Translations under genes and position numbers: made by a program | Shown here: positions 1-11,545 of the stretch, in pieces | How positions within the stretch are numbered: position 1 is the first letter of the stretch | Layout: each line of letters begins with the position of its first letter | NCBI GenBank assembly: GCA_002999035.1 | Contig: CP027241.1 | Location: 995,001 to 1,059,000, forward strand | From: Lachnospiraceae bacterium oral taxon 500 | Lineage (GTDB): Bacteria; Bacillota; Clostridia; Lachnospirales; Vallitaleaceae | Reading direction: 5' to 3' | Length of the DNA stretch: 64,000 nucleotides | The notes under the pieces: generated by a model | What the model was told of the DNA's origin: nothing | Database searches by the model: none | The model's input: only the letters and a program-made list of their open reading frames with translations

Positions 1-212
1 CAATCCCTTCTTTCCGCCGGTAAATCTTTAACCGGCTGACCGTTGATTTTTTTAATTTGCTTTTCCAGCTTGGTTCGGGGCAGCATGACCAAATGTCCGC
101 AATGCCCACATTTTATCCGGATATCCGCTCCTACCCTGAGGACGTCCCACTCCTGTCCGCCGCAGGGATGACCTTTTTTCAGTATTAATCTATCGCCGAT
201 TTGAATGTCCAT
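1..212 (-). CDS. DUF951 family small zinc-ribbon-like protein (3' end beyond window)
   Basis: Seventy codons are visible without a stop, so the C-terminus lies beyond the left edge. The protein starts MDIQIGDRLILKKGHPCGG and contains HPCGG followed by a KCGHCGH motif; this is the pattern of the DUF951 family, which is about 65 residues long, so only a few residues are missing. The cysteines suggest a small metal-binding fold, and the basic tail suggests nucleic-acid contact, but no function is established. The ATG is preceded by AAAGGAG at good spacing. In Clostridia DUF951 genes often neighbour general housekeeping genes; the neighbour here is not visible. Confidence 0.85.
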   Translation of the reverse strand, partial: MDIQIGDRLILKKGHPCGGQEWDVLRVGADIRIKCGHCGHLVMLPRTKLEKQIKKINGQPVKDLPAERRD

Positions 213-322
213 GGCTGCTCCTTTTTCTCTTTGAAGGTTGATGTAAAGAGATGATATGTTTTATTATATATTTAATTCAGCGCCAACGCAAGAACATCCT
301 GGATTTTTTACGACAAAAGCCG

Positions 323-512
323 GCAGGATTTTCTCTCACTCACGCTTGATTTGTGGTATAATTGCGCACTAAAAGCGTGAGTGCAGGCTGTTCGGCAAAA
401 TGCGGGCACGCTTGCGTGCAAAAGCATTTTGGGCGAACAGACTATATGAACGATGATGCGGAGAGAAAATCCGCAGGATTTTCTCGCACTCACGCTTAAT
501 TTGTGGTAAAAT
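323..512. repeat. Nested direct/inverted repeat upstream of the isochorismatase-like gene
   Basis: A 40-bp segment at 323-362 recurs at 473-512 with a few changes (period 150 bp). Between the copies are inverted repeats: CACTCACGCTT (337-347) pairs with AAGCGTGAGTG (373-383), CTGTTCGGCAAAATGC (388-403) pairs with GCATTTTGGGCGAACAG (425-441), and GGATTTTCTC pairs with GAGAAAATCC (462-471). The first copy ends in TATAAT (357-362), so the element may supply a -10 box. The rest of 213-596 shows no gene. Confidence 0.7.
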
Positions 513-596
513 AAAAAGAAGCATATAAAAACCTTACCTTCGATTGCCAAAACCGAATCGTTACTTATTTTAGTTACTGCACAAGGAGAAAATCTT

Positions 597-1145
597 ATGA
601 ATACCATTCCCCAATTAACCCAGGAAACCACCTGTCTGTTTTTGATTGACTTGCAGGAGCGGCTGATGGCAGCTATGGAAAAAAGAGGCGCTGTCCTGAA
701 AAACGCTGGTATTTTGCTGGCCGGCGGACAGGCCCTAAACCTCCCGCTGATCGTTACCGAACAATATCCCAAAGGGCTTGGCCATATTGTCAGCGACCTG
801 TCGCTGCCGCCGGATGCTTCTCTGTTTGAAAAAACCAAGTTCAGCGCTTGGGATGAACGGACAGAAGCAGCCCTCGCTGCCGCCGGGCGCAAGCAAATCC
901 TGCTCTTTGGCTCGGAAACCCATATTTGCGTCCTGCAAACCGTTCGGGATTTGCTGGCCGCCGGTTATGATGTCTGGGTAGTCAGCGATGCCTGCTGCTC
1001 CCGCACCGAGCAAAATCATCAAATCGGCCTTAATTATATGCAAACCATCGGTGCACATATTGTCAGCACGGAACTGGTCTTGTTTGATTTACTGAAAGCA
1101 GCCGGCAGTCCTGAGTTTAAACTGATTTCCGGTTTAATTAAATAG
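597..1145 (+). CDS. Isochorismatase-family cysteine hydrolase
   Basis: A 182-residue single-domain protein of the isochorismatase-like fold. The usual catalytic triad can be placed: Asp18 (in LIDLQE), Lys81 (in KTKFSAW) and the nucleophile Cys111 (in SETHICV). It resembles the short YcaC/ISOC-type hydrolases rather than nicotinamidase, because the metal-binding Asp-His set of nicotinamidases is not evident. The substrate cannot be told. The start ATG follows AAGGAG about 8 bases upstream. It stands alone, transcribed away from the repeat element on its left, and ends before a region of tandem hairpins. Confidence 0.85.
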   Translation: MNTIPQLTQETTCLFLIDLQERLMAAMEKRGAVLKNAGILLAGGQALNLPLIVTEQYPKGLGHIVSDLSLPPDASLFEKTKFSAWDERTEAALAAAGRKQILLFGSETHICVLQTVRDLLAAGYDVWVVSDACCSRTEQNHQIGLNYMQTIGAHIVSTELVLFDLLKAAGSPEFKLISGLIK

Positions 1146-1189
1146 CGATTTTCCCATATTTAATAAAATAGCCTTTTAGGCAGCCTGCC

Positions 1190-1400
1190 ACCCGAGCCGA
1201 AGCAAAGTTTTCGATCAGGCAGACCGCCCGCCCGGGCAGAAAGCGAAGCTTTCGATCAGGGTAGGCCGCCCGCCCGGGCAGAAAGCGAAGCTTTCGATCA
1301 GGGTAGGCCGCCCACCCGGGCAGAAACGCATGGCGTTTCGACCAGGGGTAGGTCGCCCGCCCGGGCAGAAGTGTGAAACACTTCGATCAGGGTCAGGTTA
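1190..1400. repeat. Tandem ~42-bp hairpin repeats (about five units)
   Basis: Units begin with GGGCAG at 1234, 1276, 1318 and 1363 (spacing 42, 42, 45), with a degenerate first unit near 1190. Each unit has CCGGGCAGAA, then a short hairpin, then TTCGATCAGGGTAGGCCG. Hairpin stems differ between units but stay complementary: GAAAGC/GCTTTC, GAAACGC/GCGTTTC, GAAGTGT/ACACTTC. A segment ending GGAAAAGTTGAGT (1473-1485) links the block to the dispersed palindromic family seen at 8112, 50050, 52283, 60664 and 62458. Confidence 0.8.
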
Positions 1401-1494
1401 CCCTCTCAAATAGGCACTGTTTCAACTATGGCTGTATCTCGGCTTGACAGAAGCATCTCGTATTTTTGCTCAGGAAAAGTTGAGTAAACAACGA

Positions 1495-1540
1495 AACAAT
1501 CCCCAGTTACCGATTTTACCCGGTACTGGGGATTGTTTTT
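1495..1540 (+). terminator. Intrinsic terminator between convergent genes
   Basis: Hairpin AACAATCCCCAGT.ACCG ... CGGTACTGGGGATTGTT followed by a T-run on the + strand. It lies between the + strand hydrolase (ends 1145) and the minus-strand S-layer gene (ends 1649) and could act in both directions. Confidence 0.75.
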
Positions 1541-1648
1541 CACTCGTTTTTATACCGCTGCCTGTCAATGCCGACTATTCCTTGGCTGCTTAAACTTTTG
1601 ATGTCATGGCTCTGGCCGCATCCGGTCTAAAAACGAGTTGATCGCTTC

Positions 1649-4567
1649 TTAGTTCCAGCTGCTGTCCCTGACTGCTTCAATCATCTCGGTGTCCGCTTCT
1701 AAGCGGTTGCCCGACAGATCACTGATGGTCTGAGTCTGGGTAATGCCGAAGTTATCGCCAAAGTTGGCTCCTGTCTTCGGTTGTACCTGCACAATTACTT
1801 CTCTGGCATCAGAGCCCGAAACTGCCGGCCGGCCGACAACCTTAAAGTCATCCGTACCGTCAATCCGGTAAGTTGCCGACGACAGGGAATTGGGATCAAT
1901 TGCTTCCGTGTACTTAACCGACACATAATATGCTCCGCCGGACTTATAAGCAGTTGCCTGCTTTTTGCCGTCCTTGGTCAGTACCTTCGGTGCCACCTTA
2001 TCTTCCATCACCTCAACCGTAAACCCGGCAATTTTAGCGTCATGCGAATCTTCCAGCACATTGGCGGCCACCGTCAGTTTCAAGTTTTTCGGTGAATAAA
2101 CCGTCCGGGATAAGGTTACCTCAACCACCCGACTGTCATCGCCCTTGATGGTATAATCAACCACCCGCAGGTTTTCCGGCGATGTTAAGCTCTCGGTATT
2201 GTCATAGCTGAATTCCGGATTATTTAAAACAGTAATGCCGTCTGCCTTTAAAACATTGTGTAAGCTCCGGTTAAAGTGAATCTCAACCTTGCTGGTATCA
2301 CCATCTTTGGTTAAGACTGCTTTGGTCATAACTGCCGCTACCACGCCGGTTAAAACCGTCGAAGTCTGGAAACCAAATGACGAGTTGCCTGCCAAATCGG
2401 TTACACCGCCAACAACCAGCTTCGTTGCTCCCAGATTATCCGCTACCTTCTTACCCAAAACTTCATCTAAAGTAATAATTACTGTCCGGTTGGTGTCGCC
2501 AAAGGCAAATCTTTGATCTTTCAGATTTTCCTTCCCGGCGCCGATTTCCAGATAATAATTTTTCGGATCCAAAGCGTTATCCGCTACTTCTTCATTGTAG
2601 TTGACATAAATCTCGCCGCCGACGATTTTGCTGCCGTCCATAACCGGTTTAAAATCAGCCGAAACCACACCATCAAAGGTTTTATCGGTGAATTCAATCG
2701 ACCGGGTCTCAACCGACATTTCGTTGCGGCTTAAAGTATTGTCCTTAACACCGCGGATTTCTAAAATCGCCGATTTGTTCTTAATCTTGGAGAACCTCAA
2801 GGTAACCGTCTTGCCGCTTAAAGAAGCACTCGGCGTAGCCAGAGTCTTGCCGTTGCCGTCCATGATCTTATAGGTTCCGGCAGCCGACAAATCCTTATTA
2901 TAGGTGATGACGATCTGCGTTTCCGACTGAACATCCACATTGTCAATCACCGGCGCGGAATGATCCGAGGTTACACTTAAATATTCGCGGAAATCCGAGA
3001 ACTTATTGCCCCAGCTGTCCATAATCTGCAAAGCATTGACCTTGCCCAAAATATAGAATTCAGCCTGAGCCGGCAACGGGTAATTACCCGAGCTTAAACC
3101 GGTTGCAAAAACAACCCAAACCTTGCTGACATATTCGGTGCTGCTCACCTTTTGCTTCAGCGCCGAATCCTTATACACTTCCTTCGCCGTCTGATGCGGA
3201 TAGGAATGATAGAAATGTTTCGCCGTAATGCCCTTGACCGGACGGTCAAATACCACTTCTACCTTGCCCTGGTCAGCTGCTACTACGCTGGCCGTCGGCG
3301 TGGAACTATCCGATTCATAAACTTTATCTTCCGAATAAAGAATATTGACATAGTTGGCAAAATCTTTCATATCGCTGGCTTCAAACCGATAAGCGGTACC
3401 TGTTTTAAAATTGCTGTAAACTTCAACATTAACCACATTGGCCCGAGCCGGGTCAATTTCCAGCTTTCTGGTAGAAATACTCGAGTTGCCCTGCATTACC
3501 TTAACTTTACCCAAAGTTTTAATCGGTTCATTAAAGGTAATTTTGACACTCTTGGGACCGGTAAATTCCACGCCCTGAACTTCCGGCGCGGCCGTATCCT
3601 GAGCAGTAAAGTCCTTTTCAGTTTTGCTGATAACCTGACCGGCCGTATCCTTGACATCTTTCACCGTCAGGACATAATCCTTTTTGTTTTCCAAAACAGA
3701 AGGATTGGCACTTTGCGATAAAGCCACACCTACGGTCAAAAGCACCGTCCGGTTATCGTCTTTGAGTGTTGCCTCGCTAATCGAGCGGGAACTGACTCCC
3801 TTGGCACCGGTTAATTTGTAATTAGCTACCCGCTTAGCGCTGTCGGCATCTACTTCCCGGCTGAACACAACTTCAATCTGACGCAGATTATTCGCCATCA
3901 CGCTTGCAACTTCAAGCGTTTTCGGCCGCTCCTGCTCCAGCAGACCAACGCTGATGGCAGCTTCTTTTGTGACTTTGCCCTTGGCCACTAAGCGGTCAAT
4001 CAGCCGGCCTTCATTGTTTTGCAGCTTGGCTTTCATGGCCGCGTACATAATTCTGGCCGCATCATCCTTGGTAAAGTTGCTGTCATTTTCGCTGTTGTCG
4101 GTTAAGATCCCGGCCTGTCTGGACAATTCTTCGGTGTTGTTCCAGGCTTTGGCTTCATCATAACCCAAAACCCGCAGCATAAAGGTTAAAAGCTGCTTTT
4201 TGGTCAACGGCTGAGTCGGTCCGAACTCTTTTCTTTGCATGTTCAGGCTGACACCATTGGTAATCTTATTTTCATAAGCCACTGCGGCAAAACCCTTCGC
4301 CCACGAATGCTTGTCCATGTCCACAAACGGATTGTCGGCGGCCTTTGACTTAACATCATCGTCCTTATACCCCAACGCCTTTAACACCATGGTGATACCA
4401 ATCACCCGATCCAGTGTTTGGTTCAATTCTTCCTCGCTTACATTTAAAAGCAGTCCCAGCTTGTTGAGGTTCTTCGCCTCTTGGCTGGCTGCACTCACAA
4501 ATGTCAGGCTTGACAGCATCAGCGCAAACGCCAGAACAAAACAAGTAAGCTTCCTTAACTTCTTCAT
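1649..4567 (-). CDS. S-layer-type cell-surface protein with SLH-like region and Ig-like repeats
   Basis: A secreted protein of 972 residues. The start at 4567 (MKKLRKLT) is chosen because AAAGGAGGG lies just upstream; a longer reading adds 23 unlikely residues. A signal peptide (KK, hydrophobic core, cleavage near SAA-SQ, about residue 27) is followed by SLH-like sequence (about residues 30-205; FVDMDKHSWAKGFAAVAYENKITNGVS is typical), the module that anchors to secondary wall polymer. The rest is a series of about 100-residue beta domains with the pattern VxVxFxxxV...NYxL and DTAAPxVxxV, as in SbsA/Big_5 Ig-like S-layer domains. It is likely an abundant surface structural protein. It is monocistronic with its own sigma-A promoter. 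Confidence 0.85.
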   Translation of the reverse strand: MKKLRKLTCFVLAFALMLSSLTFVSAASQEAKNLNKLGLLLNVSEEELNQTLDRVIGITMVLKALGYKDDDVKSKAADNPFVDMDKHSWAKGFAAVAYENKITNGVSLNMQRKEFGPTQPLTKKQLLTFMLRVLGYDEAKAWNNTEELSRQAGILTDNSENDSNFTKDDAARIMYAAMKAKLQNNEGRLIDRLVAKGKVTKEAAISVGLLEQERPKTLEVASVMANNLRQIEVVFSREVDADSAKRVANYKLTGAKGVSSRSISEATLKDDNRTVLLTVGVALSQSANPSVLENKKDYVLTVKDVKDTAGQVISKTEKDFTAQDTAAPEVQGVEFTGPKSVKITFNEPIKTLGKVKVMQGNSSISTRKLEIDPARANVVNVEVYSNFKTGTAYRFEASDMKDFANYVNILYSEDKVYESDSSTPTASVVAADQGKVEVVFDRPVKGITAKHFYHSYPHQTAKEVYKDSALKQKVSSTEYVSKVWVVFATGLSSGNYPLPAQAEFYILGKVNALQIMDSWGNKFSDFREYLSVTSDHSAPVIDNVDVQSETQIVITYNKDLSAAGTYKIMDGNGKTLATPSASLSGKTVTLRFSKIKNKSAILEIRGVKDNTLSRNEMSVETRSIEFTDKTFDGVVSADFKPVMDGSKIVGGEIYVNYNEEVADNALDPKNYYLEIGAGKENLKDQRFAFGDTNRTVIITLDEVLGKKVADNLGATKLVVGGVTDLAGNSSFGFQTSTVLTGVVAAVMTKAVLTKDGDTSKVEIHFNRSLHNVLKADGITVLNNPEFSYDNTESLTSPENLRVVDYTIKGDDSRVVEVTLSRTVYSPKNLKLTVAANVLEDSHDAKIAGFTVEVMEDKVAPKVLTKDGKKQATAYKSGGAYYVSVKYTEAIDPNSLSSATYRIDGTDDFKVVGRPAVSGSDAREVIVQVQPKTGANFGDNFGITQTQTISDLSGNRLEADTEMIEAVRDSSWN

Positions 4568-4709
4568 AAAACCCTCCTTTAAAAAATTATACTGCAGCTG
4601 CCGAAAACCGGCCGGTAAAGTTCTGCCAGGCGCCAACCACTCCTTCCCTGTCCGCGCTTCGCCATAACCTTAATTGCACTTTTCCAGCAGCCGCTTGTCC
4701 GATGTCCTC

Positions 4710-4738
4710 ATTCTAACATCGGAATCTACCCAAGTCAA
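4710..4738 (-). promoter_or_regulatory. Sigma-A promoter of the S-layer-type gene
   Basis: On the minus strand TTGACT, 17 bases, TAGAAT. The leader to the ATG is about 135 nt. An 8-bp inverted repeat TCCGATGT/ACATCGGA (4698-4705 and 4716-4723) overlaps the -10 region, and TCCGATGT recurs near 4812, so a regulator site is possible. The remainder of 4568-4930 holds no gene. Confidence 0.7.
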
Positions 4739-4930
4739 TCGCTTTGCCCCATCTTTAATCTGGCTGTAATATTATCATGGAATTGTAATGATAACATCGC
4801 CCAAAGGTTAAAATCCGATGTGAGTTTGCTTAAAAAAGGCTTTGTAACCTTTTACTCCGTCTAAAACATACACGTTCTGAATGCTCTGAACGGAGGACAC
4901 ACGGAGCATGCCGATATTAATGATCCCGCC

Positions 4931-8264
<3,334 letters not shown>

Positions 8265-8372
8265 TATTTAATATAAACTTAATTGGGCGGGCGCAGCCAG
8301 CTTCCGGTTTTCTGTCCGCCAAACTGCGATTTTGGCCAAAAGCGGCGCAGCGGCAGAAAAAAACAAAACCGC

Positions 8373-8400
8373 AAAAAAAGGCCTGCCGCTTCCGCAGGCG
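8373..8400 (-). terminator. Intrinsic terminator of the aldolase gene
   Basis: On the minus strand GCCTGC-GGAAGCG-GCAGGC followed by seven T residues, about 90 bases after the aldolase stop codon. Confidence 0.7.
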
Positions 8401-8489
8401 CAAAAACAGCCGCGCCCTATCCGCTTTTGGCAGGTCTTTTTCTTTTATTCTCTAACCGTTTTCATTTCCGCAATGGCGCGCAACAATAT

Positions 8490-9521
8490 TTATTTGCCAA
8501 ACATCGTGTGCCCGGATGAACGCAGAACATCACAGGCTTCCTTAATCCGATCGGCCATACCGGCTTCGGCCGCTTTCAGGTAAACACGGGGATCGTACTT
8601 TTTCTTGTTGCCGACTTCGCCTTCTACCTTCAGCACTTCATCGTAGTTACGGAACATATGGTCAACAATCGGCCGGGTAAAGGCGTATTGCGTATCGGTA
8701 TCAATATTCATCTTCACCACGCCGTACTCCAATGTTTCATGAATATCAGCCAGCTCCGAACCGGAACCGCCGTGAAATACAAAATACGGCCGTGCCTTTT
8801 CTCCAAACTTAGCCAGCAGTGCATCCCGGCCGGCTGACAAAATTTTCGGCTTCAAAACCACATTGCCTGGCTTATAAACGCCGTGAGTGTTGCCAAAAGT
8901 AGCCGCCAGCATATAAAAGTCCGAAATCGGGCTAAGCGCCTCATACATGGCAATCATATCTTCCGGCGTAGTATACAGCTTATCCTTGTGGACACCGGAA
9001 TTGTCCATGCCGTCCTCTTCACCGCCGAAGACACCGACTTCAATCTCCAAAATAATTTCGTTCTTGGTGCAGCGCGCGAGTAATTCCTTGGAAATCTTGA
9101 TATTTTCCTCTAAAGAAATATCCGAGCCGTCAAACATATGGCTGCTGAACAAATTGGGCCGACCGCTTGCCCGGCGTTTTTCCGTTTCTTCAATCAGGGG
9201 CAGGACAAAGGAATCCAGCTTACTGCTGACGCAGTGGTCCGTATGCAGTGCAATATTAACGTCATAGCGCTCCGCCACCCGGTGAACATGCTCGGCAATC
9301 GAGATGGCACCCAGCACCGTATCCTTGACACAGGAGCCGGAAGCATGTGCACCGCCGCCGATGGAAACTTGAATGATACCGTCCGATTTTGCTTCTGAAA
9401 ACGCCTTTAATGCAGCATTAGCACCTTCCAGATTAACTACGTTGATTGCCGGATAAGCAAAATGATTCTTTCTGGCTTTTTCCAGCATTGCTTGATATTG
9501 TTTATAATTTACAACTGGCAT
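8490..9521 (-). CDS. fba: Class II fructose-bisphosphate aldolase
   Basis: 343 residues; the start at 9521 (MPVVNYKQ) follows GAAAGGAG, and an in-frame 21-residue extension lacks such a site. It is the zinc-dependent class II enzyme of glycolysis/gluconeogenesis, cleaving fructose 1,6-bisphosphate into DHAP and glyceraldehyde 3-phosphate. Visible family motifs are ALHTDHC (catalytic Asp and a metal His), the glutamate-rich EIEVGVFGGEEDG, VFHGGSGS (metal His and phosphate loop) and KMNIDTDTQYA (substrate Asn/Asp). The length and the YDPR segment near the C-terminus match the long class II-A subgroup. Monocistronic, with its own terminator. Confidence 0.95.
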   Translation of the reverse strand: MPVVNYKQYQAMLEKARKNHFAYPAINVVNLEGANAALKAFSEAKSDGIIQVSIGGGAHASGSCVKDTVLGAISIAEHVHRVAERYDVNIALHTDHCVSSKLDSFVLPLIEETEKRRASGRPNLFSSHMFDGSDISLEENIKISKELLARCTKNEIILEIEVGVFGGEEDGMDNSGVHKDKLYTTPEDMIAMYEALSPISDFYMLAATFGNTHGVYKPGNVVLKPKILSAGRDALLAKFGEKARPYFVFHGGSGSELADIHETLEYGVVKMNIDTDTQYAFTRPIVDHMFRNYDEVLKVEGEVGNKKKYDPRVYLKAAEAGMADRIKEACDVLRSSGHTMFGK

Positions 9522-9797
9522 AAAAAACTCCTTTCGCGGGGTGGTGACTGCGCTCCCTTCAGGCAAAGCGCCGGCAATGACCACAATTAGTTGGTATAAC
9601 TTCCTATTCTATTTTACCATATTTTGCCGGGAAAAGGAATAAAAGAATCAAATTTTTTCCGCTTGCCCCTTCCGCTATTCTCCTTTATAATAAAAAAGAT
9701 ATGGGAATCCCCAAAGGATAAGTAAGCCCTTTGCCGGCAAGTCCCGCCTAAATCCTCATGTTTTGACCTTTATAGCATAAATACAAGGAGCGCATCC

Positions 9798-10865
9798 ATG
9801 AAAAAAATCGTTTTTACCGGCGGCGGCACCGCCGGGCATGTATCCCCCAATATTGCTTTGATTCAAAAGCTGAAAAGCCTTTATCCGGCAGAAGAACTGG
9901 AAATTTCGTATATCGGCGGCAAAGTCGGAATTGAAAAAGAAATGCTGCAGCCGGAAAATATAGCCTATTACGGCATTTCGTGCGGCAAGCTGCGGCGCTA
10001 CCGCAGCCTGAAAAACCTAACCGATCCGTTTCGGGTACTGGCCGGCTTTTTTCAGGCGCTTCGCCTGCTGCACCGAAGCAGGCCCGATCTCCTTTTTTCC
10101 AAAGGCGGCTTCGTCGCGGTTCCGCCGGTGCTGGCTGCATTTTTTTGCCGGATTCCGGTCATCATTCATGAATCGGATTATTCACCGGGATTGGCAACCA
10201 AGATTTCAGCCAAAGTTGCCAACCGGATTTGCCTGACCTTTGAAGATACGCTCCGCTGCTTTCCTGCTAAAAAGGCCGTATGGACCGGAACGCCCATTCG
10301 CCGCCGGCTGCATGCCGGCAATGCCGCCGCCGGTTATGCTCTGACCGGCTTTCGCCCTGAAAAGCCGGTTGTTTTAGTGATGGGCGGCTCGCAGGGCTCA
10401 CAGGCCATCAATCAAGCGCTTCTATCCGCCTTGCCGGAACTGACCAAGAGCCTGCAAATCGTCCACTTGGCCGGCAAGGGCAATGCCGCTGCTATGCCAA
10501 AAGAACAGAAGGGTTATGTCTGCTATGATTTCTTGTCTGGCGAGCTGGCTGATGTACTGGCCATTACCGATTTTGTGATTTCGCGGGCCGGCTCAAATGC
10601 GATTTTTGAGTTTTTAAGCCTGAAAAAGCCGATGCTGCTCATCCCGCTGCCACTTTCGGCCAGCCGCGGCGATCAGCTTTTAAACGCCGAATATTTTCAA
10701 AAAAGAGGCTACGCCTTAACGCTTCCCCAAGAAGAACTCAGCACCGACCGCCTAATTGCTGCCATTAGTGACCTGCAGGCCAAGCAGGCGGATTTTGCCG
10801 CCGCAATGCAGACCTCACCCGACGGAACCGACGCGGTACTGGCTGAAATTGAAAAATATTTATGA
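9798..10865 (+). CDS. murG: MurG: UDP-GlcNAc:lipid I N-acetylglucosaminyltransferase
   Basis: 355 residues, GT28 family, making lipid II from lipid I at the inner membrane face. It has the N-terminal GGGTAGHVSPN loop, HESDYSPGLATK (where many MurGs read HEQN), the GGSQGSQAIN loop, and the donor-binding SRAGSNAIFEFLSLKKPMLLIPLP region. The HESD and SRGDQ variants are those I associate with a stand-alone MurG form of Bacilli and Clostridia. No other mur gene adjoins it; murC is 5 kb away. The start ATG follows CAAGGAG. The 276-bp region before it (9522-9797) shows no gene. A low-GC gene relic starts immediately after the stop. Confidence 0.93.
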   Translation: MKKIVFTGGGTAGHVSPNIALIQKLKSLYPAEELEISYIGGKVGIEKEMLQPENIAYYGISCGKLRRYRSLKNLTDPFRVLAGFFQALRLLHRSRPDLLFSKGGFVAVPPVLAAFFCRIPVIIHESDYSPGLATKISAKVANRICLTFEDTLRCFPAKKAVWTGTPIRRRLHAGNAAAGYALTGFRPEKPVVLVMGGSQGSQAINQALLSALPELTKSLQIVHLAGKGNAAAMPKEQKGYVCYDFLSGELADVLAITDFVISRAGSNAIFEFLSLKKPMLLIPLPLSASRGDQLLNAEYFQKRGYALTLPQEELSTDRLIAAISDLQAKQADFAAAMQTSPDGTDAVLAEIEKYL

Positions 10866-11208
10866 TTTTAGAGATTCAAAATCATTTACTCCGTTACCCC
10901 AATATAAACTAAAGGGATTAGGCTATACAGATACTCAAATAGATATATTAAAATCTTATCAAAAAGGTAAAATTCTCTCTGAGCATGAACTTAGGGGAAT
11001 TTCAGGAACATACACAGGTACTATAAAGTTAAAAAATTGTGGTACAAAATATGCTGAATTTTATTATGAATGGACATGGGATCATGCTCCAATAATTACG
11101 GCCTCTGATTCATTTGCGATGCGATGGTGTTCTGGACACGAATTTGATATAGATAGAAAATTTAGATTAGTTATTTTTATTGTTCTTATCCTTATTTTCT
11201 ATTGCTGA
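10866..11208 (+). pseudogene. 5'-truncated low-GC gene relic (secreted-peptide-like C-terminus)
   Basis: Directly after the murG stop, a frame in distinctly AT-rich sequence encodes about 110 residues: ...LPQYKLKGLGYTDTQIDILKSYQ...LSEHELRGISGTYTGTI...FYYEWTWDHAPIITASDSFAMRW..., ending in a hydrophobic FYC. No start codon with a ribosome site is present and the frame runs back into murG, so it appears cut at its 5' end. The GYTDTQID plus FYWxWxxxP pattern recalls secreted proteins annotated as the geobacillin-26 family; this is a recollection, not a search result. Base composition suggests horizontal acquisition. Confidence 0.45.
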
Positions 11209-11394
11209 AAGAATCAAATATGTACAACCAGAGATTAATGCACAAATAATCAAAGTACAAAATCCTATTGCACCTACTGCCAACTTACAGTCAACTTCTA
11301 AAGGAAAAGGAAAAAAATTAAAGGATGCGCCTATGTAAAAAACTATAATAACATCTAAAATAATTAAAAAAAATTTTATCTTGTTTTTTTTCAT
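11167..11394 (-). CDS. Small two-helix membrane protein, low GC
   Basis: 75 residues with two hydrophobic segments (about 7-29 and 38-64) and a lysine/asparagine-rich tail (NKDKNNKNN). The start codon follows AGGAGATAAT, so expression is plausible. Its 3' end overlaps the end of the convergent gene relic by 42 bp, and both share the AT-rich composition, so they probably arrived together. By position it could be an immunity or accessory protein for the truncated secreted protein, but nothing in the sequence proves this. Confidence 0.6.
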   Translation of the reverse strand: MKKNKIKFFLIILDVIIVFYIGASFNFFPFPLEVDCKLAVGAIGFCTLIICALISGCTYLILSAIENKDKNNKNN

Positions 11395-11410
11395 ATTATC
11401 TCCTTTCTGC

Positions 11411-11450
11411 TTTTAAGCGCTCAAAGAACAAATCCGTTTTGGGCGCTTTT
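11411..11450 (-). terminator. prs: Intrinsic terminator after prs
   Basis: On the minus strand AAAAGCGCCCAAA ... TTTGAGCGCTTTT; the stem ends in a T-run. It separates prs from the small membrane gene that starts at 11394. Confidence 0.65.
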
Positions 11451-11467
11451 GCATGCTTTTCATAACA

Positions 11468-11535
11468 AACTCCGCTTTTTCTGAAGCAGCCAAACCGTTT
11501 ATTTCCACGGTCTGGCTGTCCAGTAAAAGCGGAGT
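11468..11535. other. Large two-tier hairpin just downstream of prs
   Basis: Outer stem AACTCCGCTTTTT/AAAAGCGGAGT and inner stem CAGCCAAACCG/CGGTCTGGCTG around a 10-nt loop. Only 10 bases from the prs stop, so it may protect or terminate the prs transcript in tandem with the next hairpin. Confidence 0.6.
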
Positions 11536-11545
11536 CAGTAAATGC

